From Pelosinus sp. UFO1 (GTDB taxonomy: Bacteria > Bacillota > Negativicutes > DSM-13327): DNA of 64,000 nucleotides. The DNA is taken from the NCBI RefSeq assembly GCF_000725345.1, contig NZ_CP008852.1, positions 248,001 to 312,000 of the forward strand. The letters run 5' to 3'. Of the stretch, positions 33,912-42,601 are shown piece by piece. Within the stretch, counting starts at the first letter, position 1. Every line of letters starts with the position of its first letter. The notes beneath the pieces are model-generated. The model worked only from the letters and a program-made list of their open reading frames with translations. It searched no databases and had not been told where the DNA came from. Made by a program: the position numbers and the translations under genes.

Positions 33912-35066
33912 CTATAGGGGGATGTGGGGATTGGTTTTTTCGCCTCGTTTTTTAAAGGGCAAAATAGGCTGGATTATATATTCAGCGATTAAGTAGCATA
34001 AAATAACGGTGGTAATCGACACACCAATATATTTTATCCATATATTTATTTCTAGCTTTTGTACAATGCATCCGATAGGGATGATTACGCATTGGTGAAT
34101 GAAATAAATCGTATAAGAATTAGCGGCGAGCCTACGCCATAAGTAGGCATTACTATCAAAAAAACGTTGGAACAAGGCAATAAGTGCAAAGGTAGCGGTT
34201 AGGCAAAAAGTAGCATGGGTAAGTGCATGACCTGCTTTATATAGTATAGGTACATCAGGCATAAGGGTAAATGTCACCCGATAAAATAGAAAAACAAATA
34301 ACATAATAATTGCCGAGCTGCCCCAGGTAAGTAACCCAGGGGTATAACCACCGCGGGTAAACCAAGAATGCTTCCAAGCATAAACTCCGAGTCCGAAGTA
34401 GCAAAGGTGCAAAACAAGTCTTACTGGCTGAATCACGAATATAAATTTCACGTTCATCCATGTATCATTCCAAAAAAACAAATTACCACTAAAAAAAGCT
34501 GCCGTAGTAAGCAATGCAAAAGCAGGGAAAAACCATATCGATGGAGCGCTTATTTGGGGCGACTTTTTAAAGTAGCTGGGATTGAATAGGTAGGCAATCA
34601 TAAGTAATAAAAAGAATAGGGTCAAGATCCCTAAAAACCAATAATGAGCCTGTTGGTAATACGGACCAAAGAAATCATTCTGCCAGAAAGAAAAATAATT
34701 GGGTGGCGTATCCATGCGGCTAAATAAAGCACTGTATGCGATGAGGGGAGCAATGAATAATACGCCTCCAATCCAGGGAAGAACAATGTTTTTAAATTTA
34801 TCTTGAAAAAATGTAGTAAGTCCTTTCTTGACTAACACCATAGGGGCAAAATAACCAGCGATCATAAACATGATGGGCATAATATATACATCTGTTTCTA
34901 ATACAAAAAGATCAAAAAATTTATTTTTTTGTATGTCATTTACATACCACCATTTAAGATCCCAAGTGGTATACCCCATGGCAATATGAAATACAACCAC
35001 TAATAGAATAATAAAAGCTTTTAGATTATCAAAGAAATACACCCGTTGTTTGTTCACGGCTTGCAT
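33912..35066 (-). CDS. Membrane acyltransferase, acyltransferase-3 family
   Basis: 384 residues, about ten hydrophobic segments. N-terminus RVYFFDNLKAFIILLVVVFH is typical for acyltransferase 3 (OafA/glucan-MdoC type), including the catalytic-region histidine. It acylates surface glycans or other exported compounds; the acceptor is unknown. GGAGGA precedes the ATG. Confidence 0.88.
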   Translation of the reverse strand: MQAVNKQRVYFFDNLKAFIILLVVVFHIAMGYTTWDLKWWYVNDIQKNKFFDLFVLETDVYIMPIMFMIAGYFAPMVLVKKGLTTFFQDKFKNIVLPWIGGVLFIAPLIAYSALFSRMDTPPNYFSFWQNDFFGPYYQQAHYWFLGILTLFFLLLMIAYLFNPSYFKKSPQISAPSIWFFPAFALLTTAAFFSGNLFFWNDTWMNVKFIFVIQPVRLVLHLCYFGLGVYAWKHSWFTRGGYTPGLLTWGSSAIIMLFVFLFYRVTFTLMPDVPILYKAGHALTHATFCLTATFALIALFQRFFDSNAYLWRRLAANSYTIYFIHQCVIIPIGCIVQKLEINIWIKYIGVSITTVILCYLIAEYIIQPILPFKKRGEKTNPHIPL

Positions 35067-35212
35067 GTTGATTTATCCTCCTCTAATCATGATTTTACTT
35101 TTATTATTCAGCATGTAGCGGTAGAATCCTTTTTCTGCCATATTTAAAATTGATCAACTTCAATAAAATTTTCGCTTAGAGAACTGTTTCTTTGAATTAT
35201 TTTTGAGCTAAA

Positions 35213-35252
35213 AAAAGAGGATATAAACGAAAAATTTTCGTTTATACCCTCT
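35213..35252 (-). terminator. Terminator of the aldo/keto reductase gene
   Basis: Stem AAGAGG-(A)TATAAACGAAAA / complement; on the minus strand followed by a T-run (TTTTTTTAGC). Confidence 0.8.
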
Positions 35253-35259
35253 TCTTATA

Positions 35260-36102
35260 TTAAAAGTTAAAATTGTCTGGATCAGATCCAACACGCTGAT
35301 TTTGGTTTAAAGCATCAATTTGTTCCATATCTTCTTTCGTAAGCTCGAAATCAAACACATTGGAGTTTTCAATAATGCGATGTTCTTTTATCGACTTCGG
35401 AATGGTTACGACACCATTTTGTAAATCCCACCGTATAATAACTTGAGCGATTGATTTACCATATTTGTTAGCAATCTCTTGCAATGTAGGGTTATCCAGT
35501 AACTTACCTTGCATTAAGGGGGACCAGGCTTCAAACTGAATACCTTGCTCTTTGCAAAAGGCCCGGAGTTCTTTTTGAACTAGACGTGGATGATATTCCA
35601 CTTGATTGACCATTGGCTTGATTTTAAAATCTTGAAATAGATCTTTGAGGTGATGAACATGGAAATTACTTACCCCAATGGCACGAACTTTTGCTTCGTT
35701 ATAAATGGTCTCCATTGCTCTCCATGTCTCTTTATATTTTCCTTTTACAGGCCAGTGAATCAGATATAAGTCGAGATAATCTAGATCAAGTCTCTTTAAA
35801 CTTGCTGTATAGGCTGCTAATGTGGATTCATATCCTTGATCTGCATTCCAGACTTTTGAGGTTACGAATAAATCTTCTCGAGAAATACCGGCTTCCTTTA
35901 GTCCTTCTTTGATACCTTGTCCTACGCCTTCTTCATTTCCATAGATGGCTGCTGTATCAATACTGCGATAACCAGATGTAATGGCAGTTCTTACAGCATC
36001 TACGACTTCTCTACCTTCTTTCACCTTAAATACCCCTAAACCAAGCCAAGGGATTTTTACTCCATTCGCCAAGGTTACTGTGTCTTGCAGGTTCTTTGCC
36101 AT
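35260..36102 (-). CDS. Aldo/keto reductase
   Basis: 280 residues. Catalytic tetrad Asp49 (RSIDTA), Tyr54 (AIYGNE), Lys83 (TSKVWN) and His116 (LIHWP), and the NADPH-binding end PKSIKEHRIIEN. It reduces aldehydes or ketones in the cytoplasm; related enzymes act on glyoxal-type or 2,5-diketogluconate substrates. GGGAGG before the ATG. Monocistronic with its own terminator. Confidence 0.94.
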   Translation of the reverse strand: MAKNLQDTVTLANGVKIPWLGLGVFKVKEGREVVDAVRTAITSGYRSIDTAAIYGNEEGVGQGIKEGLKEAGISREDLFVTSKVWNADQGYESTLAAYTASLKRLDLDYLDLYLIHWPVKGKYKETWRAMETIYNEAKVRAIGVSNFHVHHLKDLFQDFKIKPMVNQVEYHPRLVQKELRAFCKEQGIQFEAWSPLMQGKLLDNPTLQEIANKYGKSIAQVIIRWDLQNGVVTIPKSIKEHRIIENSNVFDFELTKEDMEQIDALNQNQRVGSDPDNFNF

Positions 36103-36433
36103 AATAAATGACCTCCCATTTTTTTATCTAAACGCAGATTATTTCTTCTAGACCCATATTTAGATTGGCCTAGGAGTGTTCTACCAAGATTACCTTTTTC
36201 TTTCAATGCCGTTGTCCATATATTGAGTATATATTTTATTTCTACATGCCACAAGTAGGCACTTTTAAGTAAGAAGGATTTTATATTACCCATCAAAGGC
36301 CAAGAGGAAGATGATTGTTTTTTATATTATGATTGCTTTTTGGAAACTAAAACACTATAATAGTTTATGAGTAGGGCAATTGATGGAAACTCTCTACGAT
36401 ACGTAGATATAGAATAAATAGTAGGTGAAAAAC
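36103..36433. other. Intergenic region before the tetR gene
   Basis: No gene seen. AGTTTATGAG (36362-36371) resembles one arm of the palindrome at 37064-37098 and may be a half-site for autoregulation. Confidence 0.45.
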
Positions 36434-37015
36434 ATGGACGATATCAAAAACAATATTCTTGATAAGGCCAAGGAACGATTGGACCGTTTTGGTTTTAAGA
36501 AAACAACGATGGATGAAATCAGTAAAGATTGTAGAATTTCTAAAAAAACAATCTATGAACATTTTAAAGATAAGGAGGATATGTTTACTTGTTTATTAAC
36601 CAGGGAATGTCATAAGACAATAGAGATGATGTTATCCCAGGTAGCTGAAATTGCCGATCCATTAGAGCGGCTCATTCAATTAGTCAGGATCGCAATATCC
36701 TATTTTAGTGAAGATAGCTTTGTAACCAGGCTGTTAAAGGATGACGATGCGCTGTTCTCAGCTTTTTTAAGCAGAAAATATCATGCCCTTATTGACCAAG
36801 AGATTATCTCTACTATTGCGTCCATTATTAACGAAGGAAAACAACAGGGAATCTTTCGGGATGTGGATGAAAATGTAGTAGCATATGCCGGATTTAAGCT
36901 ATTTCAGTCCTTTAGTTATATGCGAACCGGTCAATTTCTAAGTGACCCAGAGAAACAAGAGTATTATACGGATGTGTTGATTGATTTTATCGTTCATGCT
37001 CTGGTGAAGAAATAG
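36434..37015 (+). CDS. TetR family transcriptional regulator
   Basis: 193 residues (a GTG three codons upstream is an alternative start). N-terminal TetR helix-turn-helix: AKERLDRFGFKKTTMDEISK, then RISKKTIYEHFKDKEDMF. The C-terminal ligand domain is typical in length but not diagnostic. Directly upstream of the RND efflux genes with a palindrome in between, so it most likely represses the pump until a ligand binds. Confidence 0.93.
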   Translation: MDDIKNNILDKAKERLDRFGFKKTTMDEISKDCRISKKTIYEHFKDKEDMFTCLLTRECHKTIEMMLSQVAEIADPLERLIQLVRIAISYFSEDSFVTRLLKDDDALFSAFLSRKYHALIDQEIISTIASIINEGKQQGIFRDVDENVVAYAGFKLFQSFSYMRTGQFLSDPEKQEYYTDVLIDFIVHALVKK

Positions 37016-37063
37016 CTGCTGTCCTTTAACTTGGTTGTTAGATCAATTTATTTTTCTTTTGTC

Positions 37064-37098
37064 CCTAATAAACTGTAATACCAAAATAGTTTATTAGG
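37064..37098. promoter_or_regulatory. Probable TetR operator upstream of the efflux operon
   Basis: Perfect 11 bp inverted repeat CCTAATAAACT / AGTTTATTAGG with 13 bp between arms, 28 bp before the start of the fusion-protein gene. Confidence 0.7.
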
Positions 37099-37125
37099 TA
37101 TATATTATGATAGGGAGGAATCCAT

Positions 37126-38193
37126 GTGAAGAAAGGTATTATTCGCATCGGCGTTATTTCGGGCTTACTTGTATCCTTAGTAGTATCCGGTTGTTCAAGG
37201 ACAGCCACAACAAAGGAAGACGTACCTCTTGTGCGCTGGGAAAGTGTAAAAATTAATAGTTCTGCGCAAAATGCAAACTATCCTGGTGAAGTGCGTGGGC
37301 GTTATGAAACCCAGTTGGCTTTTCAAGTCAGTGGCAAAATAATAAAAAGGAATGTTGATCTTGGCAGTCGTGTCAATCCAGGAGATGTACTGATGGAAAT
37401 CGATGCGAAGGATATTGCACAAACCGTCAATATTTCTTCAGCACAAGTTTCTTCCGCTGAGTCTCAATTGCAGTTAGCCGGGGCCAATTTGGAACGATAT
37501 CGTACTTTATTTGAACAAGGAGCGATTAGTCGGGCTCAATTGGATCAATATCAAAGCACCTATGAAGTCGCCCAGGCAGCTGTGCGCCAGTCCTCCGCCC
37601 AATATACCCAAGGCACTAATCAACTTGGCTACAGCACATTAGTTGCCGACAGTGGCGGTATTATCTCCAGCATTAATGCGGAAACCGGACAGGTAGTAAG
37701 CGCTGGTCAGGCAGTAATTACCCTTGTAAAAGAGGGAGAACGAGAAATCGAAATTAATGTTCCTGAAAATCGTGTTGATGAAATTCGTAATGCGAAACAG
37801 ATTCAGGTTACTTTTTGGGCATTACAGAATGTAGCAGCCCAAGGGCAAGTTAGAGAAATTTCCCCAATCGCTGATAAAGTATCTCGGACTTATAAAGTAC
37901 GTATTAGCTTACTCAATCCGCCTCCTGGCATCAATTTAGGTATGACTGCCAATGTTAACATTGCTGGAAACGGTGGTCAACAAGGCACTTATATTCCTCT
38001 TTCTGCTGTTATTCAAACAGGGGGTACGCCTAATGTTTGGATCATTACCAATGAGACAGTAACATTACGCCCTATCAAAGTAGGGGTTTTTGGTGATAAC
38101 AAGGTTCAAGTATTAGAAGGCCTTCAGGATGGGGATATCATTGTTACCGCAGGGGTGCAAAAACTACATGATGGACAGAAGGTGCGTATATGA
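37126..38193 (+). CDS. RND efflux periplasmic adaptor (membrane fusion lipoprotein)
   Basis: 355 residues, GTG start after AGGGAGGA. Lipoprotein signal with lipobox VVSGC (Cys23). Barrel-sandwich halves (FQVSGKIIKRNVDLGSRV and STLVADSGGIISSI), an alpha-hairpin between (~105-160), then beta-barrel. It bridges the inner-membrane RND pump to an outer-membrane channel. The last 4 bp overlap the pump gene. No TolC-like gene is next to it. Confidence 0.94.
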   Translation: MKKGIIRIGVISGLLVSLVVSGCSRTATTKEDVPLVRWESVKINSSAQNANYPGEVRGRYETQLAFQVSGKIIKRNVDLGSRVNPGDVLMEIDAKDIAQTVNISSAQVSSAESQLQLAGANLERYRTLFEQGAISRAQLDQYQSTYEVAQAAVRQSSAQYTQGTNQLGYSTLVADSGGIISSINAETGQVVSAGQAVITLVKEGEREIEINVPENRVDEIRNAKQIQVTFWALQNVAAQGQVREISPIADKVSRTYKVRISLLNPPPGINLGMTANVNIAGNGGQQGTYIPLSAVIQTGGTPNVWIITNETVTLRPIKVGVFGDNKVQVLEGLQDGDIIVTAGVQKLHDGQKVRI

Positions 38194-41100
38194 GCCGCAT
38201 GAATTTGACAGAATGGGCACTAAAACACAAACAATTAGTTTATTTTTTTGTTGTCCTGATTTTTATTATGGGAATCTTTTCTTATCAGCAGCTAGGAAGA
38301 ATGGAAGATCCGGATTTTGTAATCCGCCAAATGATTGTATCCGTATCCTGGCCAGGAGCTAGTGCTCGTCAGGTGGAAGAACAGGTAACTGACAAAATTG
38401 AAAAGAAACTGCAAGATACACCCGGTATTGATTATTTAAAGAGTTATTCTCAGCCGGGAAAGGCCATTATCTATGTTACTTTAAAGGATACGGTAAATGA
38501 AAAAGACGTTCGCCCAACCTGGCTAGAAGTGCGTAATATGGTCAATGATATCAAAGGAACATTGCCCCAAGGCATCGTTGGTCCCTCTTTTAATGATCGA
38601 TTTGACGATGTATTCGGCAATATTTATACCCTTACCTCTGAGGGATATAGCTATGAAGAAATGCGGGAAGAAGCGGAACATATACGCAGAACCTTGCTAG
38701 GGGTTAAAAATGTAAAGAAGGCAGACTTGATTGGCGTTCAAACGGAAAAAATTTATATTGAGATGGAAAATAGTAAATTAGCACAACTTGGAATCGACCC
38801 TAATCTGATTATCAATACGGTAAAAGCACAAAGTTCAATGGCAGCATCAGGCATGGTTGAAACTTCATCAGATAATGTGTATTTAAGAGTTACTGGCATA
38901 TTTGAGAATATAGACAATCTTAAGAGTCTGCCCATTCGTGCGAATGATCGTACCTTTCGTCTAGAAGATGTAGCTAAGATACACCGCAGTTATTCTGAAC
39001 CGATACAACCAAAAATGTATTATAATGGGCAGCCAGCAATCGGTATTGCCGTTTCTATGGATAAAGGCGGAAATGTTCTTACGCTGGGCACAGACTTAGA
39101 GAAAACCATAAACCAGATTAAGCAGGATTTACCCCTTGGTCTAGAAATCAATCAGGTCTCTAATCAACCTGAAGTGGTCAAAGAATCCATTGGGGAATTT
39201 ATTAAATCACTGAAGGAAGCTATTATCATTGTATTGATTGTATGTTTCTTAAGCCTTGGTGTCCGGTCTGGGATTGTTGTTGCCCTATGTATCCCTTTGG
39301 TAATTGCCGGCATCTTTGTGTGCATGCAAATCTTTGGGATTGACCTGCACAAAGTTTCCTTAGGTGCTCTCATAATTGCTCTCGGCTTATTAGTCGATGA
39401 TGCAATTATAGCCGTCGAGATGATGACGGTAAAATTAGAACAGGGCTGGGGAAGATTTGAGGCTGCTTGTTATGCATATACAGCTACCGCTTTTCCCATG
39501 TTGACAGGAACTTTGATTACTTGCGCAGGTTTTATCCCCATTGGTTTTTCCAAAGGATCTGCCTCAGAGTTCACGAGCAGTATTTTCACAGTAGTAACCA
39601 TTGCTCTTTTAATCTCGTGGTTTGTCTCTGTTTTAGTAACTCCTTTGCTGGGGTATAGGCTGATCAATTTGAAACCAAAAGAAAAGGAAGTTCACGACCA
39701 ATATGATTCTAAATTTTATCAACTTTTCCGTAAAATCCTTAACTGGTGCTTGCACCATCGCAAATTAGTACTCGGTATCACTGTAGCATGTTTTATTAGT
39801 TCTCTTTTCCTCTTAAAACTTGTAAAACAAGAGTTTTTCCCGCCATCCGTTCGTCCCGAGCTCATTGTTGAGATGACTCTACCAGAAGGATCGTCGTTAA
39901 AAGCAACAGAACAGGAAGCCCAAAAGTTTGCTGAAAAGCTTACCGATGATCCGAATATTGACAATTATAGTTACTATGTTGGCCAAGGAGCACCACGCTT
40001 CGTATTAACTTCTGATCCTAAGCTGGCTACAGCCAATTATGCCCAATTTGTTATCGTGGCAAAAAATCTAGAAGCACGTGAAGCGTTGAATAACAAAATC
40101 GATACCATCTTCACAGAAGATTTTCCCAATGTGCGTGGTCATGTAAAATTGATTCAGACGGGACCGCCTTCTCCTTATCCTGTCATGCTGCGAGTTACTG
40201 GGTATGATCATGAGAAGGTTCGTGCCATAGCCAAAGAAGTAAGTGATACCATGATAGCCAATCCCAATCTGAATAATGTTAATTTTGATTGGAATGAAAA
40301 AAGTAAAGTAATGCACTTGTCCGTTGATCAGGATAAAGCTAGAATGTTAGGCATTGACAGCCAAAGCCTAGCTACTGATTTACAGACACAATTATCAGGT
40401 GCATCCATTGCAGAGTTTTATGAGCAGGATAGAACTGTCGGTATTGTTTTCCGTATGGATGATCAAAACCGCAAAGATCTTTCTACGATTAAAGATCTTC
40501 CCATTCATATCGGCAGTGGTAAATATGTTCCCCTAGATCAAATTGCAAAAATTAGCTATGATGCAGAAGAAGGATTGATTTGGCGGCGTGATCTCAAACC
40601 AACCATAACCGTTCAGGCCGATGTAAGACCTGGAATAACGGGGAATGATGCCACCAAAAAAGTGTACGCAGACCTTGCTGCACTGCGTCAAAGCTTGCCA
40701 CCTGGTTATAGCATTGATATAGGTGGATCACTAGAACGTAGTCAGCAATCAATGGAATTTCTGCTAAAACCTGTTCCGATCATGATTGTAATCATCATCA
40801 CATTGCTAATGATCCAATTGCAAAGAATCCCTCTTATGATTCTTGCTGTCCTTACAGCGCCTCTAGGAATTATCGGTGTTAGTATTTCTATGCTCCTTAC
40901 CATGCGGCCAATGGGCTTTGTGGCGGAGCTTGGGATTCTAGCCTTAAGCGGTATGATTATCCGAAATTCAGTCATTCTAATTGATCAGATTGAGCAGCAT
41001 ATTAAAGCTGGCGAAACACCTTGGGATGCCATCATTGATTCTGCTGTTCTACGCTTCCGCCCCATTATGCTCACGGCTGCGGCTGCCATATTGGGAATGG

Positions 41101-41243
41101 TTCCTCTCATTCCTAGTACTTTTTGGGGCCCAATGGCAGTAGCCATTGCTGGCGGATTGTTAGGTGCCACTATTTTGACATTATTAGTACTGCCTACCAT
41201 GTATGCAGCCTGGTTTAAGGTAAAACCGAATGGTGATGAATAA
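38190..41243 (+). CDS. RND efflux transporter, AcrB/HAE1-like
   Basis: 1017 residues, full RND length, twelve membrane spans in two halves (helices at ~12-32, 335-500, 530-550, 845-1005) and two large periplasmic loops. Helix 4 GALIIALGLLVDDAIIAVE has the two adjacent Asp of the proton relay. It exports drugs, solvents or other toxic compounds powered by protons. Translationally coupled (ATGA) to the adaptor gene; controlled probably by the TetR gene. Confidence 0.96.
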   Translation: MSRMNLTEWALKHKQLVYFFVVLIFIMGIFSYQQLGRMEDPDFVIRQMIVSVSWPGASARQVEEQVTDKIEKKLQDTPGIDYLKSYSQPGKAIIYVTLKDTVNEKDVRPTWLEVRNMVNDIKGTLPQGIVGPSFNDRFDDVFGNIYTLTSEGYSYEEMREEAEHIRRTLLGVKNVKKADLIGVQTEKIYIEMENSKLAQLGIDPNLIINTVKAQSSMAASGMVETSSDNVYLRVTGIFENIDNLKSLPIRANDRTFRLEDVAKIHRSYSEPIQPKMYYNGQPAIGIAVSMDKGGNVLTLGTDLEKTINQIKQDLPLGLEINQVSNQPEVVKESIGEFIKSLKEAIIIVLIVCFLSLGVRSGIVVALCIPLVIAGIFVCMQIFGIDLHKVSLGALIIALGLLVDDAIIAVEMMTVKLEQGWGRFEAACYAYTATAFPMLTGTLITCAGFIPIGFSKGSASEFTSSIFTVVTIALLISWFVSVLVTPLLGYRLINLKPKEKEVHDQYDSKFYQLFRKILNWCLHHRKLVLGITVACFISSLFLLKLVKQEFFPPSVRPELIVEMTLPEGSSLKATEQEAQKFAEKLTDDPNIDNYSYYVGQGAPRFVLTSDPKLATANYAQFVIVAKNLEAREALNNKIDTIFTEDFPNVRGHVKLIQTGPPSPYPVMLRVTGYDHEKVRAIAKEVSDTMIANPNLNNVNFDWNEKSKVMHLSVDQDKARMLGIDSQSLATDLQTQLSGASIAEFYEQDRTVGIVFRMDDQNRKDLSTIKDLPIHIGSGKYVPLDQIAKISYDAEEGLIWRRDLKPTITVQADVRPGITGNDATKKVYADLAALRQSLPPGYSIDIGGSLERSQQSMEFLLKPVPIMIVIIITLLMIQLQRIPLMILAVLTAPLGIIGVSISMLLTMRPMGFVAELGILALSGMIIRNSVILIDQIEQHIKAGETPWDAIIDSAVLRFRPIMLTAAAAILGMVPLIPSTFWGPMAVAIAGGLLGATILTLLVLPTMYAAWFKVKPNGDE

Positions 41244-41278
41244 CTTTTCCCTTACTAAGTAATATGTCTGTTTATGCT

Positions 41279-41318
41279 AACCTTAGTCAACTTGTTGACT
41301 AAGGTTATTTTTTTTATT
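41279..41318 (+). terminator. Terminator after the RND pump gene
   Basis: 12 bp perfect stem AACCTTAGTCAA / TTGACTAAGGTT, 4-base loop, then A-T8. Confidence 0.92.
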
Positions 41319-41386
41319 TCTCAGCTGTCTTTACAGCTGTATTGACACAAACTTAGATATAGGCTTACAATGAGATAAATAATTGG

Positions 41387-41620
41387 TTTATCCGATGATT
41401 AAACCGCTCTAAGACTCCCATCTTCATCTCGTTAACAGCCTGTAATATCCTGCCCTCTGGTTAGGATAACAGTCTGTAAAACTCGAAGTAAGTTCGCTCT
41501 AAGGATTTTCGAATCCAAGGCTCACTTATATAAGTGGGAGTTAAGAGCGGCTAAGTCCCTGGATAAGTGCGACTAAGATTCAGAGGGAGTTAAAACTCCA
41601 TCTGAATCAGTCTTCTTTAT
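41387..41620 (+). repeat. Structured dispersed element B, long copy (234 bp)
   Basis: Same ends and helices as the copy at 10747, with 103 bp more (41426-41528) inserted in the apical loop of the ACTCCCA / TGGGAGT helix. The extra part itself folds: ATATCCT / AGGATA and a GGATT-TTCG-AATCC tetraloop hairpin. The final hairpin has one mismatch (GAGGGAG against CTCCATC). It stands 75 bp before nadA; with no helix matching a known NAD riboswitch, it is listed as an unclassified element. Confidence 0.75.
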
Positions 41621-41695
41621 TCGGGATGTGTGAGCAGGCTTTGGCTGAAAGATGCAAAAGGGGATTTTGCAATTCGTAGATAAGGAGTGAAAGCA

Positions 41696-42601
41696 TTGGT
41701 AGATTTAACAATGGAGATTCAGCGCTTGAAGCAGGACCGTAATGCAGTGATTTTAGCGCATAATTATCAATTAGAGGAAGTACAAAGGGTTGCAGACTAT
41801 GTAGGGGATTCTTTGTATTTAAGTAAAGTAGCAGCCAACAGCAAACAAGATGTCATTGTTTTTTGTGGTGTTCGCTTTATGGCGGAAACAGCCAAGATAC
41901 TATCCCCAACGAAAACTGTATTGTTACCAGAGAAAGATGCTGGTTGTCCTTTGGCAGAAATGATTACAGCGGAAGGTCTGCGTGCCTTAAAGTCTAAGCA
42001 TCCTGGGGTTCCAGTTGTTTGTTATATAAATTCCTCCGCTGAAGTGAAAGCAGAGAGTGATATATGCTGTACTTCGGCGAATGCAGTTAAGATCGTCGCC
42101 TCTTTATCCGATCGTAAGGTTATTTTTGTTCCTGATGAGAATTTGGGTGATTATGTTGCCAAACAAATACCAGACAAGGAGTTAATTCTTTGGAAAGGTC
42201 ATTGTGTGACTCATGCCAAAGTAAAAGCAGAAGATGTGAAGCAGGTTCGCGAGTTATATCCAGCAGCAAGAATCTTAATTCATCCAGAGTGCAATCCAGC
42301 CGTTGTGAAGTTAGCCGACTTTGTTGGCAGTACATCTGAAATTATTCGTTATGCTGAAGAGTCTGAGGAAAGCACATTTGTGATCGGAACAGAAATGGGA
42401 GTTGTGTGTACTTTACGAGAGACGCTGCCTAATAAACAGTTTTTCTTGTTGCATCCAGGGCTAGTGTGTCCCAATATGAAAAAAACTAGGTTGGAAAGTG
42501 TATATCAAGCATTACATAATCATCAATATGAAATTGATGTGGAGCAAGAACATATTTTATCAGCACAGCGCACCTTGCAAAGAATGTTGGAGGTAGTGTG
42601 A
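41696..42601 (+). CDS. nadA: Quinolinate synthase
   Basis: 301 residues from a TTG start placed eight bases after AAGGAG; a GTG at 41687 overlaps that site. It condenses iminoaspartate with dihydroxyacetone phosphate to quinolinate, the second step of NAD synthesis, using a [4Fe-4S] cluster. Probable cluster cysteines are Cys84 (DAGCPLAEM), Cys170 (KGHCVTHA) and Cys258 (LVCPNMKK), at the spacing of known NadA proteins. AHNYQ near the N-terminus is also typical. First gene of nadA-nadB-nadC. Confidence 0.96.
   Translation: MVDLTMEIQRLKQDRNAVILAHNYQLEEVQRVADYVGDSLYLSKVAANSKQDVIVFCGVRFMAETAKILSPTKTVLLPEKDAGCPLAEMITAEGLRALKSKHPGVPVVCYINSSAEVKAESDICCTSANAVKIVASLSDRKVIFVPDENLGDYVAKQIPDKELILWKGHCVTHAKVKAEDVKQVRELYPAARILIHPECNPAVVKLADFVGSTSEIIRYAEESEESTFVIGTEMGVVCTLRETLPNKQFFLLHPGLVCPNMKKTRLESVYQALHNHQYEIDVEQEHILSAQRTLQRMLEVV

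Noticed and set aside
41387-41620. NAD riboswitch upstream of nadA
   Set aside because: The element also occurs at 10747 in front of an unrelated gene and contains its own terminator-like hairpin far from the nadA ribosome binding site; no known NAD riboswitch pattern recognised.
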